Position numbers and translations under genes: made by a program. The notes beneath the pieces were generated by a model. That model did no database searches and was not told the origin of the DNA. It saw only the letters and a program-made list of their open reading frames with translations. From Pteria penguin (lineage: Eukaryota; Mollusca; Bivalvia; Pterioida; Pteriidae), in NCBI GenBank assembly GCA_035048485.1, contig CM068581.1, forward strand, positions 64,569,381 to 64,633,380: DNA of 64,000 nt. Direction: 5' to 3'. Below, one piece after another: positions 22,166-44,404 of the stretch. Position 1 is the stretch's first letter. Each line of letters starts with the position of its first letter.

Positions 22166-23865
22166 ATTCTATGATTTGGCTTGGCGTTAGAATTTTAAAA
22201 TATCAAAAATAGAAAATTTATATTGCGCTTTATCTTCAATAAAATACTAACATGTAGTTTAGGCATAAAATATAGTTCTATGTTTAACGATGAGGTCTAA
22301 CATTTGGAAAAACTGTATGTGAAGAGTATGCATATGTAAAATTCACTTGACCACATTCACGGCTTCAACAGGGACAAGGCTTGTTGTTATCAAGCTTTTT
22401 AATCATATATTGTCCGTTTGTAATTCTTCTCAAATACGCCGTTGATTAAGAAGACAAAAACATATCATCGATACGCTCCTTTTTTTTCATCATTTGATTT
22501 ATTAAGCAGTGTCAATTATTTAAAAAGTAAAATCTTTCCTTGACTCATAGAAGGCCTCTGGGAAAACTTGAGATCCGACATTTACTTTTAAACTCGACGG
22601 CCATAAACAGTTATGTCTTTTTACCGATCTGACTAACTAAAAATTACCACCACATTTGCAGTGTTGTAACCGTACTTCCAAATACTGGACATCGAATGGT
22701 AATTTTTCGAATTGATACTATATGGCTTTAACAAAAGATAATGCTTCTATGGAACATTTGCGACGGGTGTAACGCTAGCAGGAGATGACCATATATTCCG
22801 GATTTTTGGTCTCATTCCTTTGGCGATATGAAATTGATTTGTATCTTTTTCAGCACAACAGAATTTGCAGAGTTTTCATTGAACTTTGAATATCTGATAT
22901 AAAGCGGTACACTTTCAGATTTTATGATTTGTGCGGTCCCCTTGGGTATACGTCTATGTTAAATGATAATTTATTTTTAATTCATAAGAACAAAATATGT
23001 TTTATTCACTAAAGAGTTATAAATTTCTATGTGCACAGTGTCTGTTTGAAAGACACTTAGATTAAAAAACTAAGTAATTGTTAGAAAGATATAGATTGTT
23101 TTATCGTCGATTAAGTTATTTTAACAGTTTTTAAGTCCCCTTCCTTCTTTATCATAGTTTGCATTCGAACCCCGATCACCTGCACGACAAGTTAGATACT
23201 AGCCACTTCACGTAGACTTCTCATTACACGTAAAAGAATGAAATTATTTAATGTAAACTTTGAAAGTAAATACACCATGTGTATTAATTATCGTGACCCT
23301 TTTAAATGCCGTCCTGTGTGTATGAAGTCAATGTAAATTAATTATTCGTGTATATATATCTGTAAAACCTTATATAGGACGTATCAAATTATGATATCAT
23401 ACACTGTACACTTTTTCTGGTATAGGGTCGTAGTCATTAGCAGTTTTTCGCTGAAAAACAAATTTCTGAAAATATCAATTTTCTTTAGCAAAACAAGGTA
23501 TCAGATTGAGGAAATATTTAGTTGTCCATAAGTAAAATGCAAAGTACTGAAGTGTGAAAAGCATTGAATTTATGAGTAATATGTGTAAACATGGATAAAA
23601 AGAAACAGGTGAGATCAGATATCAAAAAGGAATAGACATACTGTGACGTCATTTGCTGTATAGTTTAAAGTAATACATGTGCATGAAAACTCAAGTTTCA
23701 CTATACTTAATATGTGAAGTGTGGGATTTTTTTTTCAAATGACCACAGTTTAATACATAGCAGTTATAATGTATTCCTATTCATCATAACAGAAAGGAGA
23801 AGAACAATCTGATTCATTTGTATAAGCAAACTCTCCAGGGATAGAAAAAGCATAGAATAAAACAT
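22166..23865. other. Intergenic stretch, nothing recognised
   Basis: AT-rich; a weak tail-family motif (GCGACGGGTGTAACGCTAGC) occurs near 22758. No exon supported. Confidence 0.35.
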
Positions 23866-23869
23866 ATCA

Positions 23870-24010
23870 CCAAAATACGTTATATTTATGCAGTTGTGAT
23901 ACCGACCTTGGGCGGTCTATTAAGGTAACAATCGTCATTATATTGGAGTGGTCTATCGGTTTACGAACCAATAATCCCATTCGCCACAAAAAGCAGGTTA
24001 ATTAAAGAAC
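23870..24010 (-). repeat. Dispersed repeat family D, diverged fragment
   Basis: GTTGTGATACCGACCTTGGG, CGGTCTATTAAGGTAACAA, GGAGTGGTCTATCGGTTTAC and CGCCACAAAAAGCA line up with the 54.57-54.68 kb copy in the same orientation. Confidence 0.5.
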
Positions 24011-24014
24011 AAAA

Positions 24015-25685
24015 GTAACAAAGGTTGCTGTCAGTGCAGAGTGCCATTTGTGTCTCTACCCTTATTCAGATAAAAAGGGAAAATATCAAAAACCTGCAGT
24101 GTTTCTTATTGTGCTCTATATCTTCAAAACCACAGCAGTCATACTGTTCTTAAATTTTTGATCTGCCTCAGAACTATGAAAGAAGAGTATGAGCATTAAG
24201 ACAGGTATACGAATAAAACACTCATTCATTCTTTCTTTCTTTCTTTTTATAAATTACTTGTTCTGTGTCTTCATTCTTATTTTCTCATTTTAGAGATGAT
24301 ATTTATAATAATTTACTATCGTTTGTACGATATTTCTAAATTTGATTTGCATACATAATGATCATGAATAGATTTCAATTATTGAATCCCCGCAACCCAA
24401 AACAGACACACCTTCGTATCTGCTTGTAATATGTTTTGTCTGTTGAGTTTTTGTCCATCTAGGCATCCTAAACAACCAAACCAATGATATTCAAGGGCAG
24501 GTAACATTAATGGCTATGCGATAATGGACACACATATGTAGAGTTTCAAACCCATGACTTAAGACGAGTTAGCTTTACAAAAAGCCTTCCATAGAATAGG
24601 AATATTATATATACATAACCAGGTACAGAAAACTAATATTATATTTCAAGGTAAACGTAAATTTTTATTGGATGTTTGATGTTTTATTTTTTATTATTTT
24701 TTTTTAACAAATATAACAGTTGTATCATACCCTGATGTATCTTATAATTTATAGTTCTATGAAAACACATGTTTACATACGCAAATTTAAGAGTACCTTA
24801 TCGCAGTCTACATGTTTCAGTCTCTACTTGTAAAATAAATTGTTTGTCAATATTTCACACTTTTGATGGACATGATTTACGATATATTTGAACCTTATAT
24901 TATATATGGTTCATGAAAACCTTCACGGCATTATTATAGGTGAGTATTGAAAAGGTATAAAACCGAAAATAGAACAATTATCGAAAATGAAATGTGGTTG
25001 GATAATATTTCATCGGTAAAATGTTATATGCTTAAAAACACCTGAAGAAATTATCCATGTGTATATGTACAGGAAATTTAAAAGTTCACATTAATTTCCG
25101 AGGCGTTCAATATGCTTTTACATTAAGACGGAAGAAAACATTTAGAGCGTAGCAAATAAACCGCCTTCAATAATGAACGAGGTAAGATTTAGTTCACTTA
25201 CTTTCTGTGGATATTGTGTAACTAAATGCTTGAAGTAGTGAAGATGCAGACTCCCATTCAAAATTCGTCAAATAACACTTTGGTTATAGATACTTGTGAA
25301 AGTACTGATCATAGAGATTGAGATTTTCTCTGAAACACCCCAATCATCCACCTTTTTAAAAATCTTATTCTAGATTAGAAATTTCGTCCGGTAATCAATT
25401 TTGTTTTCATAAATAATTTTACATAGTCTAAAAATAGTGAGAATATATTTGAATATGTTTAATTACACTTTTAAGACTCTTCGATCAACCAGGCCCAATA
25501 AATATGTAGAATATAGGAGAAAACAGAAGACATCTAATACGAATAGCTATCAAACATATCTACCTAAAACTTGAATGAACATGTTAATAGAACATTCAAC
25601 AGAGAAGAATCTTAAAATCGGACTCAGTACCACGACACAAAACCTGAACACCATATATCCTAATGAACAAAAGATACAATTATGA
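24015..25685. other. Intergenic stretch, nothing recognised
   Basis: AT-rich DNA with a short (TTTC)n run near 24230 and a small family D scrap near 25515. No supported exons. Confidence 0.35.
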
Positions 25686-25689
25686 GCGC

Positions 25690-26060
25690 ATCTCCTGCTT
25701 CATACCTCGATATATTCCTGTCAATGAAATAAAGTGGTGTGTTAGTTACTCCTTCTTATGACAAACGTAACGATTTTTATTTAATTATTACCGACTTCCC
25801 TTTCCTGAGTAGCAACAAACCTTAGTCTCCCACAGATGTGCGTCTTCATTTCACAACTTATCCGCTATTCCAGGACATGTTCTAACTACGGAGACTTTAT
25901 CCTGAGAGCGAAGCTGCTTGCTAGGAAATTATTTTCACAAGGACAAATTGCGGTACGTATTTAATTGTCACTGAGGAAGATCAATGCAGGATGTTTGCGA
26001 CGGGTGTTACAAGTAGGTGTGTTTACACCTCCTCCCGAGCATCTGGTCTCACCTCAGTTT
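25690..26060 (+). mobile_element. Degraded Penelope-like RT fragment
   Basis: The plus strand encodes YDKRNDFYLIITDFPFLSSN, then, after frameshifts, a QLIRYSRTCSNYGDFILRA-like segment and LLARKLFSQGQIAVRI. This corresponds to the C-terminal RT region seen at 62.1-62.5 kb. It is followed by GCGACGGGTGTTACAAG-AGG, the tail motif of the same class. Stop codons and frameshifts make it a relic, and it is more diverged than the other two copies. Confidence 0.7.
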
Positions 26061-26697
26061 AACTGGTGTTTGCATTTGTTTAAATATGACATTGTACTCG
26101 ATATCGTCCTTTTATGCTATGGACTTCGAGATGTCGTTTTCGTCGTTGTTTAGTTTTTAAACAAAAACAGAAAGTAATAGTGTGCGAACAGAAGGCATTC
26201 ATTCTTCCGCCTCATATACCGCCATAGGAATTCTTATTGACATGCGAAGTATTGACAGGTACCCGCTCCCTCTTATGCCATTTTCTGTGCCAATAGTACA
26301 ATAAATTTTAACACTTGTGTCTTTTTTCTAAAATACCTTCATTCATGATTTTTTTTTATCGTTTTTTTTTTTTTTTTTGGAGGCTGGGGGGTGGTTGTGG
26401 GGGGTGTCCCTGTTTGCTTAATGCAACATTATTACTACATCACTTATATGGTTATATAGCGGCGAGGACAGGTTTAATTACCGTTGTTTCAATGGTTGTT
26501 TGCATATTAGAAGAATTTTGGTACCCGTTGAATTCAGATGAATAGAGTAATTTGTACTTTATACTGGTTTATATTATTACAACCCTTATCTTAAACATAC
26601 TGAACACACATGCCGAAGGGTCATCCAGATATCTGTGGCACTTTCTCCTACTAGTACATGTGACTTGGTAATTGATTTTCATTGATATCAATTTACC

Positions 26698-34307
<7,610 letters not shown>

Positions 34308-34522
34308 ATCTCAGCAAGAACACCATGTAATATTTACTTTCCTCGGATCAAGCTGTATTTTACTCGCGAAATGAAAGTTGTAACTTCTTGTTGTGTATGA
34401 AGTTCAAGTACAATCTAAGACTGTTATTTATTCTAGGGGGAGGGTTATGGTGAAACACATATTGTCACTGTCAGTAATACTTAATGTTCATATATAACTG
34501 TAACATTTTTCTTGTTTGTTAA

Positions 34523-34740
34523 AGCCGGTGTGTCCAAGTGGATAGGGTGCCCGGCTCATGACCGAGAGGTCCGGGGTTGGACTCCTGCCCTGTACGCACC
34601 GACGTTGTGTCTTTTCGATGAGACATTAAAAACCGAGGTCCGGTGTCACAGTAGGCGTGGCACGTAAAAGATCCTTCATTGCTTCGGGTGGATATGTGAA
34701 GCAATCGTGGAGTGCCGTAAAACAATATTCAATCAATCAA
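34523..34740 (+). mobile_element. tRNA-derived SINE, family 1
   Basis: Head AAGCCGGTGTGTCCAAGTGG with B box GGGTTGGACTCC. Body GATGAGACATTAAAAACCGA and GGCGTGGCACGTAAAAGATC, with tail CCGTAAAACAATATTCAATC followed by AATC units. Lies 216 bp after the stop of the ShK-Ly6/uPAR gene. Confidence 0.85.
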
Positions 34741-35629
34741 TCTTATTGGTATAGCGTTGAACCTGCTGTTGATCTTATTAACTATGGATCACAGAAATCA
34801 TTGACGCTATGTGTATTTGTGATTTTATACCATATTATTTCCAATTTAGATAGATATCTGACGTCATAACCATTATGACGTCTGTGTATATTGAACGGGT
34901 CTACGTCATGCTAATTCTATGTTATATACCTACTAAAAGGGTGGATAATTCTCTGTTACGAGAAGATCCAATACATAAACCGGTCTTCGGTTTTTGTTTT
35001 GGAGGGGTTTTTTTATGGTCATTGATCAGAAATCCCACGAGTGCAAAAAGTGGCTCGGCTACTTATAAAATTCGGTCTGTCAAGACAATGCGTAAATTAT
35101 TTCGTCTGTTAATAAATAATATGAAGTCAATTTCTTCACTAGGTCTACATGAGTGGAAACTATGTCATTCAGGTATCGCAACGCCATCAATAACAAACGA
35201 TGCCTTCGTTCCTCCAGAATCTTATAGTAATGAATTGATTTAATGTTGATCGAACAATTCGAACAATACCAAAGTCTTCTTTCCTAAAACACAAAAAAAC
35301 AAGAGGCCCAAGTGGGCCTATATCGCTCACCTGAGTACCTAGATGATCAGTCATGCATGAAGGAAGAATTCATTTATTTTTGCATTAATGTGACTAAGTC
35401 AACACAGATGTTGAAAATATGTCAAATTTTATTTCAGGCTAGAATAAAAAACAACACTTTTTTGCACATCCATTCACGTGATTTTGATATTAAGCATTTC
35501 CTTTGTCTCTGCAAGAAGTCATTTAGGGCAACAAGTTAGTCATTTCTTTAGGTGGGGCCTTTTGTTGACTGATTTCAAGTCTGGGTCATGAACAACAATT
35601 GTTTCAAATATTGTCCAGATCTAACTTAA

Positions 35630-38600
35630 AATTGCCTAATTTCATATGTTGAGTGTTGAGAAACATCTAAAAACTTATTTAGATGTGTAAAGAAATGAAA
35701 AAAAAAATTTCTCCATATTTCAATTACCAAGTGGTATATGTACCATTGTGAGAACTGCTTTTTAGACATGGTGGCATTATCTGTTAACCAATTTGGATAA
35801 AAATTTACCAAATTGATAGAGGACCTTTAGTACTTCATGTATTCCTTGTTTCATTAAAATCTTTCATGTGGTATAACAGCAGAAGTGAAAAATGTGATTG
35901 AATTGTTCCTATACACCCTCATTTGGAAGTCTTAAAAAATTCATAGATAATCCAAAAATTGAGATATTGACAAAATTCTTTCAAAGTAACAATCCTTACC
36001 ATAATTATGATCACAATAGTCCATAAGAAATCATCATTATCAATTAACTAGGAAATATGACACTTTTTTTTCTGCATTGAATCATCAAGTCCAAAGAAAT
36101 GTCGAAAAAAAATTCTAAAATTTGATTTTGGAAGGGAACCAAAATGACAATACGTCTTCACTCATCCCTCTAGATCATTTCAATGCATTCTGTTTGTCTC
36201 TGTATACAGCCCGTATAAAAAAGAATATTGTTAAAGGAGGGAACTCTTTTGTGACCTACTTTTGACTATGGTGGTGCCACCTGTAAAGAGGTCTGGACGA
36301 AAACAACAGAATTTGAAGAGGATCATAAGTGACTTATTTCTATCAAGATTTATTAAAATCCTTCAAACAGTTTTGTAGAAAAAGTTGAAAATGTGAAAAA
36401 TGGCCAACCCCCCCCCCCCCCCCCCACCCCTTTTTTTTTGGAAGTCTTAAACGTAAAATTCCTAATTTCATATGTTGAGTGTTGAGAAACATCTAAAAAC
36501 TTATTTAGATGTGTAAAAAAAAAAAAAAATTTTTTTGACCACAGCTGGATTTGATCCGCTACTCTCTATATTTCAATTTCCAAGTGGTATATGTACCATT
36601 GTGAGACCTACTTTTTAGACATGGTGGCATTATCTGTTAACCAATTTGGATGAAATTTACCACATTGATAGAGGACTTTTAGTACTTCATATATTCCATG
36701 TTTCATTAAAACCTTTCATGTGGTTTCGTAGAAAAAGTTGAAAATGTGAAAAATGGCCAACCCCCCCTTTTTCTTGGAAGTCTTAAAAAATTCATAAAAA
36801 ATCCAAAAATTGAGATAATGACAAAATTCTTTCACAATAATATTCCTTACCACAATTATGATCAAAATAGTCATTAAGAAATCATCAATATCAATTAACT
36901 GAAAAACATGACACTTTTCTTCATTGAAATGACTAAGTCCAGAAACACGTCAAAAAAGCGTAAATTTCTATTTGACGGATCTTAACCCCGAACACAATTT
37001 TTAATAACCCATCTTTATAGATTGTTGAAATGCAATTAGTTTCCCCATTTATGTACTGGTTCTGGAGAAGAAGATGTTTGAAGAGGGGTACCCTTTTGGT
37101 CCCACCCTGGATCCATCCCTGAGGGAATCTGGATCCCGAACACAATTTTAGTAGGGGACCTTGAGTACATCATTTACACAAAGCTTGATCCAAATCTGCA
37201 ATGTAGTTCCAAACAGTTTTGTAGAAAAAGTTGAAAATGTGAAAAATGGCCCCCCCCCCCCCCCCCCTTTTTTTTTTGGAAGTCTTAAACGTAAAATTCC
37301 TAATTTTCATATGTTGAGTGTTTAGAAACATCTAAAAACTTATTTAGATGTGTAAAAAAAAAAAAAAAATTTTTTGACCACAGCTGGATTTGATCCGCTA
37401 CTCTCTATATTTCAATTACCAAGTGGTATATGTACCATTGTGAGACCTACTTTTTAGACATGGTGGCATTATCTGTTAACCAATTTGGATGAAATTTACC
37501 ACATTGATAGAGGACTTTTAGTACTTCATATATTCCATGTTTCATTAAAATCTTTCATGTGGTTTCGTAGAAAAGGTTGAAAATGTGAAAAATGGCCAAC
37601 CCCCCCCCCCCCCCTTTTTCTTGGAAGTCTTAAAAAATTCATAAAAAATCCAAAAATTGGGATAATGACAAAATTCTTTCACAATAATATTCCTTACCAC
37701 AATTATGATCAAAATAGTCATTAAGAAATCATCAATATCAATTAACTGAAAAACATGACACTTTTCTTCATTGAAATGACTAAGTCCAGAAACACGTCAA
37801 AAAAGCGTAAATTTCTATTTGACGGATCTTAACCCCGAACACAATTTTTAATAACCCATCTTTATAGATTGTTGAAATGCAACTAGTTTCCCCATTTATG
37901 TACTGGTTCTGGAGAAAAAAGATGTTTGAAGAGGGGTACCCTTTTGGACACTTTTGGTCCCACCCTGGATCCACCCCTGAGGGAATCTGGATCCCGAACA
38001 CAATTTTAGTAGGGGACCTTGAGTACATCATTTACACAAAGTTTGATCCAAATCTGCAATGTAGTTCCAAACAGTTTTGTAGAAAAAGTTGAAAATGTGA
38101 AAAATGGCCACCCCCCCTTTTTTTTTTTTGGAAGTCTTAAACATAAAATTCCTAATTTCATATGTTGAGTGTTTAGAAACATCTAAAAACTTATTTAGAT
38201 GTGTAAAAAAAAAAAAAAATTTTTTTTGACCACAGCTGGATTTGATCCGCTACTCTCCATATTTCAATTACCAAGTGGTATATGTACCATTGTGAGACCT
38301 ACTTTTTAGACATGGTGGCATTATCTGTTAACCAATTTGGATGAAATTTACCACATTGATAGAGAACCTTTAGTACTTCATGTATTCCATGTTTCATTAA
38401 AATCTTTCATGTGGTTTCGTAGAAAAAGTTGAAAATGTGAAAAATGGCCAACCCCCCCTTTTTTTTGGAAGTCTTAAAAAATTCATAAAAAATCCAAAAA
38501 TTGAGATAATGACAAAATTCTTTCACAGTAATATTCCTTACCACAATTATGATCAAAATAGTCATTAAGAAATCATCAATATCAATTAACTGAAAAACAT

Positions 38601-38930
38601 GACACTTTTCTTCATTGAAATGACTAAGTCCAGAAACACGTCAAAAAAGCGTAAATTTCTATTTGACGGATCTTAACCCCGAACACAATTTTTAACAACC
38701 CATCTTTATAGATTGTTGAAATGCAATTAGTTTCCCCATTTATGTACTGGTTCTGGAGAAGAAGATGTTTGAAGAGGGGTACCCTTTTGGGCACTTTTGG
38801 TCCCGCCCTGGATCCACCCCTGAGGGAATCTGGATCCCGAACACAATTTTAGTAGAGGACCTTGAGTACATCATTTACACAAAGTTTGATCCAAATCTGC
38901 AATGTAGTTCCAGAGAAGAAGTCGAAAATG
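35630..38930 (+). repeat. Tandem array, about four units of about 850 bp
   Basis: GACATGGTGGCATTATCTGT occurs at about 35766, 36618, 37458 and 38308. AAGCGTAAATTTCTATTTGA occurs at 36956, 37804 and 38647. Each unit carries poly(C)/poly(T) and poly(A)/poly(T) tracts of varying length. The first unit is the most diverged; later ones are nearly identical apart from homopolymers. Repeated open frames (36933-37145, 37780-38031, 38765-39055) follow the array and carry no recognised domain. Confidence 0.9.
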
Positions 38931-38947
38931 TGAAAAAGTTAACGACG

Positions 38948-38999
38948 GACGACGACGACGACGACGACGACGACGCCGACGACGACGACGACGACGGAC
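38948..38999 (+). repeat. (GAC)n microsatellite
   Basis: About 16 GAC units with one GCC, inside the 3' end of the large repeat element. It yields Asp runs on one strand and Arg runs on the other, both artefacts. Confidence 0.9.
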
Positions 39000-39718
39000 G
39001 ACGGACGGCGCACTATGACTATAGCTCACTTGAGCCTTTGGCTCAGGTGAGCTAAAAACCATTCCGTTATATTTAAAAATAGATTTTTTCCCTTTAAATG
39101 AATAGAATTATATTTACATATGGTATGAAAATTGAAAATGGATATTTCTTAATCATTAAAATTTCATTAAATATATAAAAATATCTACCTTTTCTGACAA
39201 TTCCGAGTCATTGCTGAAACAGAAAATCAATACGGTGTAATTGCAGCCACTTATCTCGTTTTCTTTTTTATATATTTATATGCAAGTTTTCATTTATCTA
39301 GTTATCTATTATGAATTAATTAATTCAATCAATCAATCATTCGTCATATACATAAAAACGCAGAAGAAGAAAATACTGTATAATATTTAAAAGTCTAACC
39401 AGATTTATTGAGAATTAAGCAATGTCTATCAAGAACGGAGATAAAACATATTCGAGAAAACTTCTCAAAGAATCACACAACCCTTTTTCAAAAACTTTTA
39501 CATCCCTTACGTATAACCTTTCATACACAAATAATTTTCATAAATATCAAAAGAAAAATTACAGATCAAACGATAAAAACAATATGTCGAGTGATAGAGC
39601 TATCAACATTGTCGAGCTCAAAATACAGACTAAATTTTTCTGTATTTCCTAAATTTAACAAGTTTTAACGATTTTGAAAATTTTCATATTTATATTTCGG
39701 TTTGAAATGACGATATAC

Positions 39719-40112
39719 CTTGCAATACTGTTGTAATATTCTCCTTGGAATTCCGTGCTTTGTATTTCAACTAGCAGAGAAGTTTGGGTTAGCGCTAACT
39801 CTTTAGCATTTTCTAATCGTTCAATCAATGATCTATCATCTAGTCCATGATAAGCAAAGCTCTCTGATGTCAACGAATGTTTGTTATCGCCATGCTCCTG
39901 CTTCAACTCAACAGAATGATCTACTTTTGGAATATTTTCTGATGCAATCTCAAGTTCCTGGAAACATGAAACAAAAGAGTGTTCGAGTGTCTTTTCTCCG
40001 TGAAGAGGTGACTGTTTTGATGTACTGTCAGATTGTTCTAATGGACACAAAGTTTGTCCCGCAGACATACCACTCGTTTTATTGCTACCGTCCGATGTCA
40101 AAACAGTGTGTC
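39719..40112 (-). CDS. Probable internal exon of an unrecognised gene
   Basis: Minus-strand frame of 130 codons bounded by an acceptor (CTACAG before GACACAC) and a donor (GCAAG before GTATAT), entering in phase 1 and leaving in phase 2. The protein is polar, with a Ser/Thr-rich N-terminal half (KTSGMSAGQTLCPLEQSD), an acidic middle and a possible helical end (SLIERLENAKELALTQTSLL). No domain recognised. It could belong with the 41.1-41.3 kb exon on the same strand, but the phases (0 out, 1 in) need another exon between them. Confidence 0.4.
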
Positions 40113-40576
40113 CTGTAGCCGGTGCTCGTTTTTCTTTTGTCTAAAATTGTAAGAATTGATACTTATGATAACGACCAGGGTTGCAATTACCTTAAATCTG
40201 TGGGGTTTTTTTTAAATAACAGTCATAACATAGAAAAACAACTATCACTAATAGCAATATATGAGACCTGCAGGTTTTTAAATATAATCACTGTCATAAA
40301 ATATTGTTTTCAGTGTTACAAGATTTAGAAATGCATTATTCTTTAACCACGATTCAAAGACCTGTCTACTAAGTATAAGTTTCTTTCACACCTATTACAG
40401 TTGGCATTCGAGCTAAAATACTTCCCTTTTAAATGTAAAAGTGCTGGGCAACGACGACCATTCAGATTCCCACGCATTCCACTGATATCCGATGTGGTCA
40501 ATCGGCAAATGAAATTCACTACACAACATTTCATGTATTCAACTCATGGAATGTTTTACTATATCAGTCTTAACCA

Positions 40577-41088
40577 ACATGTGAAGTATAATAATACCGT
40601 CACTTGTCACTACATACCGACATGTCAATTACAATAAGACCGTCACTTATTATTACATACCGACATGTCAATTACAATAAGACCGTCACTTATCACTACA
40701 TACCGACATGTGAATTACAATAATACCGTCACTTATCACTGCATACCGACATGTGAATTACAATAATACCGTCACTTATCACTACATACCGACATGTGAA
40801 TTACAATAATACCGTCACTTATCACTGCATACTGACATGTGAATTACAATAATACCGTCACTTATCACTGCATACCGACATGTGAATTACAATAATACCG
40901 TCACTTATCACTACATACCGACATGTGAATTACAATAATACCGTCACTTATCACTACATACCGACATGTGAATTACAATAATACCGTCACTTATCACTAC
41001 ATACCGACATGTGAATTACAATAATACCGTCACTTATCACTACATACCGACATGTGAATTACAATAATACCGTTACTTATCACTACAT
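40577..41088 (+). repeat. 43-bp minisatellite, about 12 units
   Basis: The unit is ACATGTGAATTACAATAATA followed by CCGTCACTTATCACTACATACCG. Units are nearly identical in the middle and diverged at the left edge (GAAGTATAATA, CAATTACAATAAGACC). The array ends 13 bp before the donor side of a probable minus-strand exon. Spacers are not unique, so it is not a CRISPR. Confidence 0.95.
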
Positions 41089-41100
41089 ACATATATTTAC

Positions 41101-41256
41101 CTTTCTTAGTATTTGAGTTCTTATTTTGCTGTAAAACAGGTCTATGCTCTTCACTGTAGGTTTAATAAGATCTGAAATCCTTCTTTGAACGACACATTGA
41201 AAAATCATATGATCGCTTCGAGAGGGAAACTCGTCATCCCTATATGAGTATAAAAG
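41101..41256 (-). CDS. Probable internal exon of an unrecognised gene
   Basis: A 156-nt minus-strand frame (52 codons, phase 0 at both ends) between acceptor ACCCAG and donor AAAG-GTAAAT. The protein includes RDDEFPSRSDH, CVVQRRISDLIKPTVKSIDL and a basic end KIRTQILRK. It looks like soluble helical protein, with no family recognised. An alternative acceptor 15 nt downstream (CATATAG) is possible. Confidence 0.4.
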
Positions 41257-42059
41257 CTGGGTTTTAGTATAAAACATGCAAAACTACTATATTTTTTTCT
41301 GGAAATCGCCAAATGTTGAATGAAACACTGAGTACAACAACAAAGTCTGTGTATTTGAGTAGAATAACTCTTGTGTCGAATTACCAAAGAATAGAGATAG
41401 ATAAATGAATGAGAAGCATTTTTAATGTGTGACATTGTTGCCTAAGGACCATGCACTTTACAAGCGCTACGAGTATGAAACCTTTATAAGCCTTGGTAAT
41501 AAAGTAATGTATGAGTCAACAAGAATTATTCAAATTCAACATAATAGATTCGATGTTAACGGAGCAAGCGTGATTCAGTCCCTGGTAGCCGTTTCATCAA
41601 ACATCGTAAGTGCTTTGTAAGGCTTACCTTTGCGTAAATCCCCAACTAGACTAATTTCTCGACTAATTTGCGTTTCATCAAATTTCGTAACTTGCGAATT
41701 CTTAGGTTTTTACGTAAAGTCTGTCGTAAATCTACGCAAGCTTCGACCTGTCCGTAAGTTCTAACGCAAATCGTAAATTACAGACGATATATTATTGCAC
41801 GCCATATTTTTTAAAGAAAGTGGCGACCATAATCATCTTAGAATATAGTCGAAGAAGCTTACGAAAGCAAAAAGTATTCAGAGACAGGCAAAACCTTTTG
41901 GATCATCTGGATGACCAAAAACCTCTAGATACTGTATAGATTCCCTCGATCCTCAATCTTTCGCCTGATTGATGACATCCAAGAAAAAAAAAACAGCGAT
42001 CAACTCACTGCACCCTAGCTGTGCCGATTTAATATAGTAGTTTTCCCTATTTCAGCTAT

Positions 42060-43310
<1,251 letters not shown>

Positions 43311-44404
43311 TCTTTTTTCTGTTTGTATATATAGACATTTCTCTGATTTTAAAAATAAATATATCTCGAATAAAATTCTAGTAGATATATCTCTATTCTA
43401 AATATATACATCTGTATTTGGAAAAGATATTAAAACTGAAGACATTTCTATGTAAGAAAATGAGATATCTCTCAATTCATTGGATACATCTCCGTATCAA
43501 AAGCAGAGGTATCTCTATTTTAAATAGAAATCTATTTATTGTTAACAAGGTAACAAGTTGGATTTACGTATGTGTGAAAAGAAAATCCGGAATTTCACAC
43601 TGGAGGGAAAATTCACTATATGGTAGTTTTTCCCCGGGGAAAATTACTATAAGAGGGGGGGAAATGGCTATATAGACAAATTTCCCCCATTTTTCCGGGG
43701 GGAAACCTGCTAAATAGCCATTTTTTCCGGGGAGAAAAATGGCTGGGGGAGGGGGAGACTACTATATAACACCGGTCCAGATTCATGTATCAAGAACTCC
43801 GCAGGATCATAATTTGATCATATCAGAATCGTTGGGTATTAACTCTTCTTAATGATTGATTCTTTGTGAATAAAAAGAGGAAATACTCTCTAAATCTGCC
43901 TCTGTGAAATTTAAAAATATATAGCCCGAGTTCTTTACCTCATTCGAATTCCATGACAGCCCAACAATGCATAATGAATGTCTGCTTCCACAAGGTGTTC
44001 ACAAGGCAAAACCTGTCAATATGAAAGATTATGTCGTGATTTTGCCTTTTCGTTGATGTCGAATTATAGTCCTGTGTAATAATGTTTTGCACATACGGTC
44101 AGATTATCAGACGTTCCGTCATATCATCAGACATGTGGTCACGTCAGTCTTTACTATTCTAACATGTTCTGTATCCGACTAATTTGAAAACATCTAATTG
44201 GTATACAAAAAAAAATATATCTAAACTTAATTGTAGGATGTTCTATCCAGAAATTATGTACTTGCGTACTTTTTTTATTTAAAGCTACAGCTGGAATAGC
44301 ATACTGTCAATAAACGATTTATAATAACAAGAAAACGCACAATGAAATTTCGAACAATAATTTTACCAGAGCAAATTAAAATTAATTGTATGTGATGAAA
44401 ACTT

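Larger units (their letters stand above)
35300..39056 (+). mobile_element. Large repeat element with conserved ends and terminal hairpin
   Basis: The 5' end reads ACAAGAGGCCCAAGTGGGCC, then TATATCGCTCACCTGAG. The 3' end reads AGCTCACTTGAGCC-TTT-GGCTCAGGTGAGCTAA, a hairpin with a 14-bp stem (one mismatch). The end contains the 5'-end GCTCACCTGAG word inverted. Just inside the 3' end is a (GAC)n tract. The body is mostly an about 850-bp tandem array and encodes no transposase that I can see. The CTAA end after a hairpin recalls Helitron 3' ends, but the flanking base is not T and class remains open. Confidence 0.65.

Noticed and set aside
34875..35243. 122-codon plus frame
   Set aside because: Ordinary-looking composition but no signal peptide, domain or splice partner, and it lies between a SINE and a large repeat.
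36933..38092. Recurrent frames with shared protein sequence
   Set aside because: Recurrence reflects the 850-bp tandem units; no domain and frames break at variable homopolymers.
40577..41088. CRISPR-like regularly spaced repeats
   Set aside because: Units are contiguous 43-bp tandem copies without unique spacers, in a eukaryotic genome.
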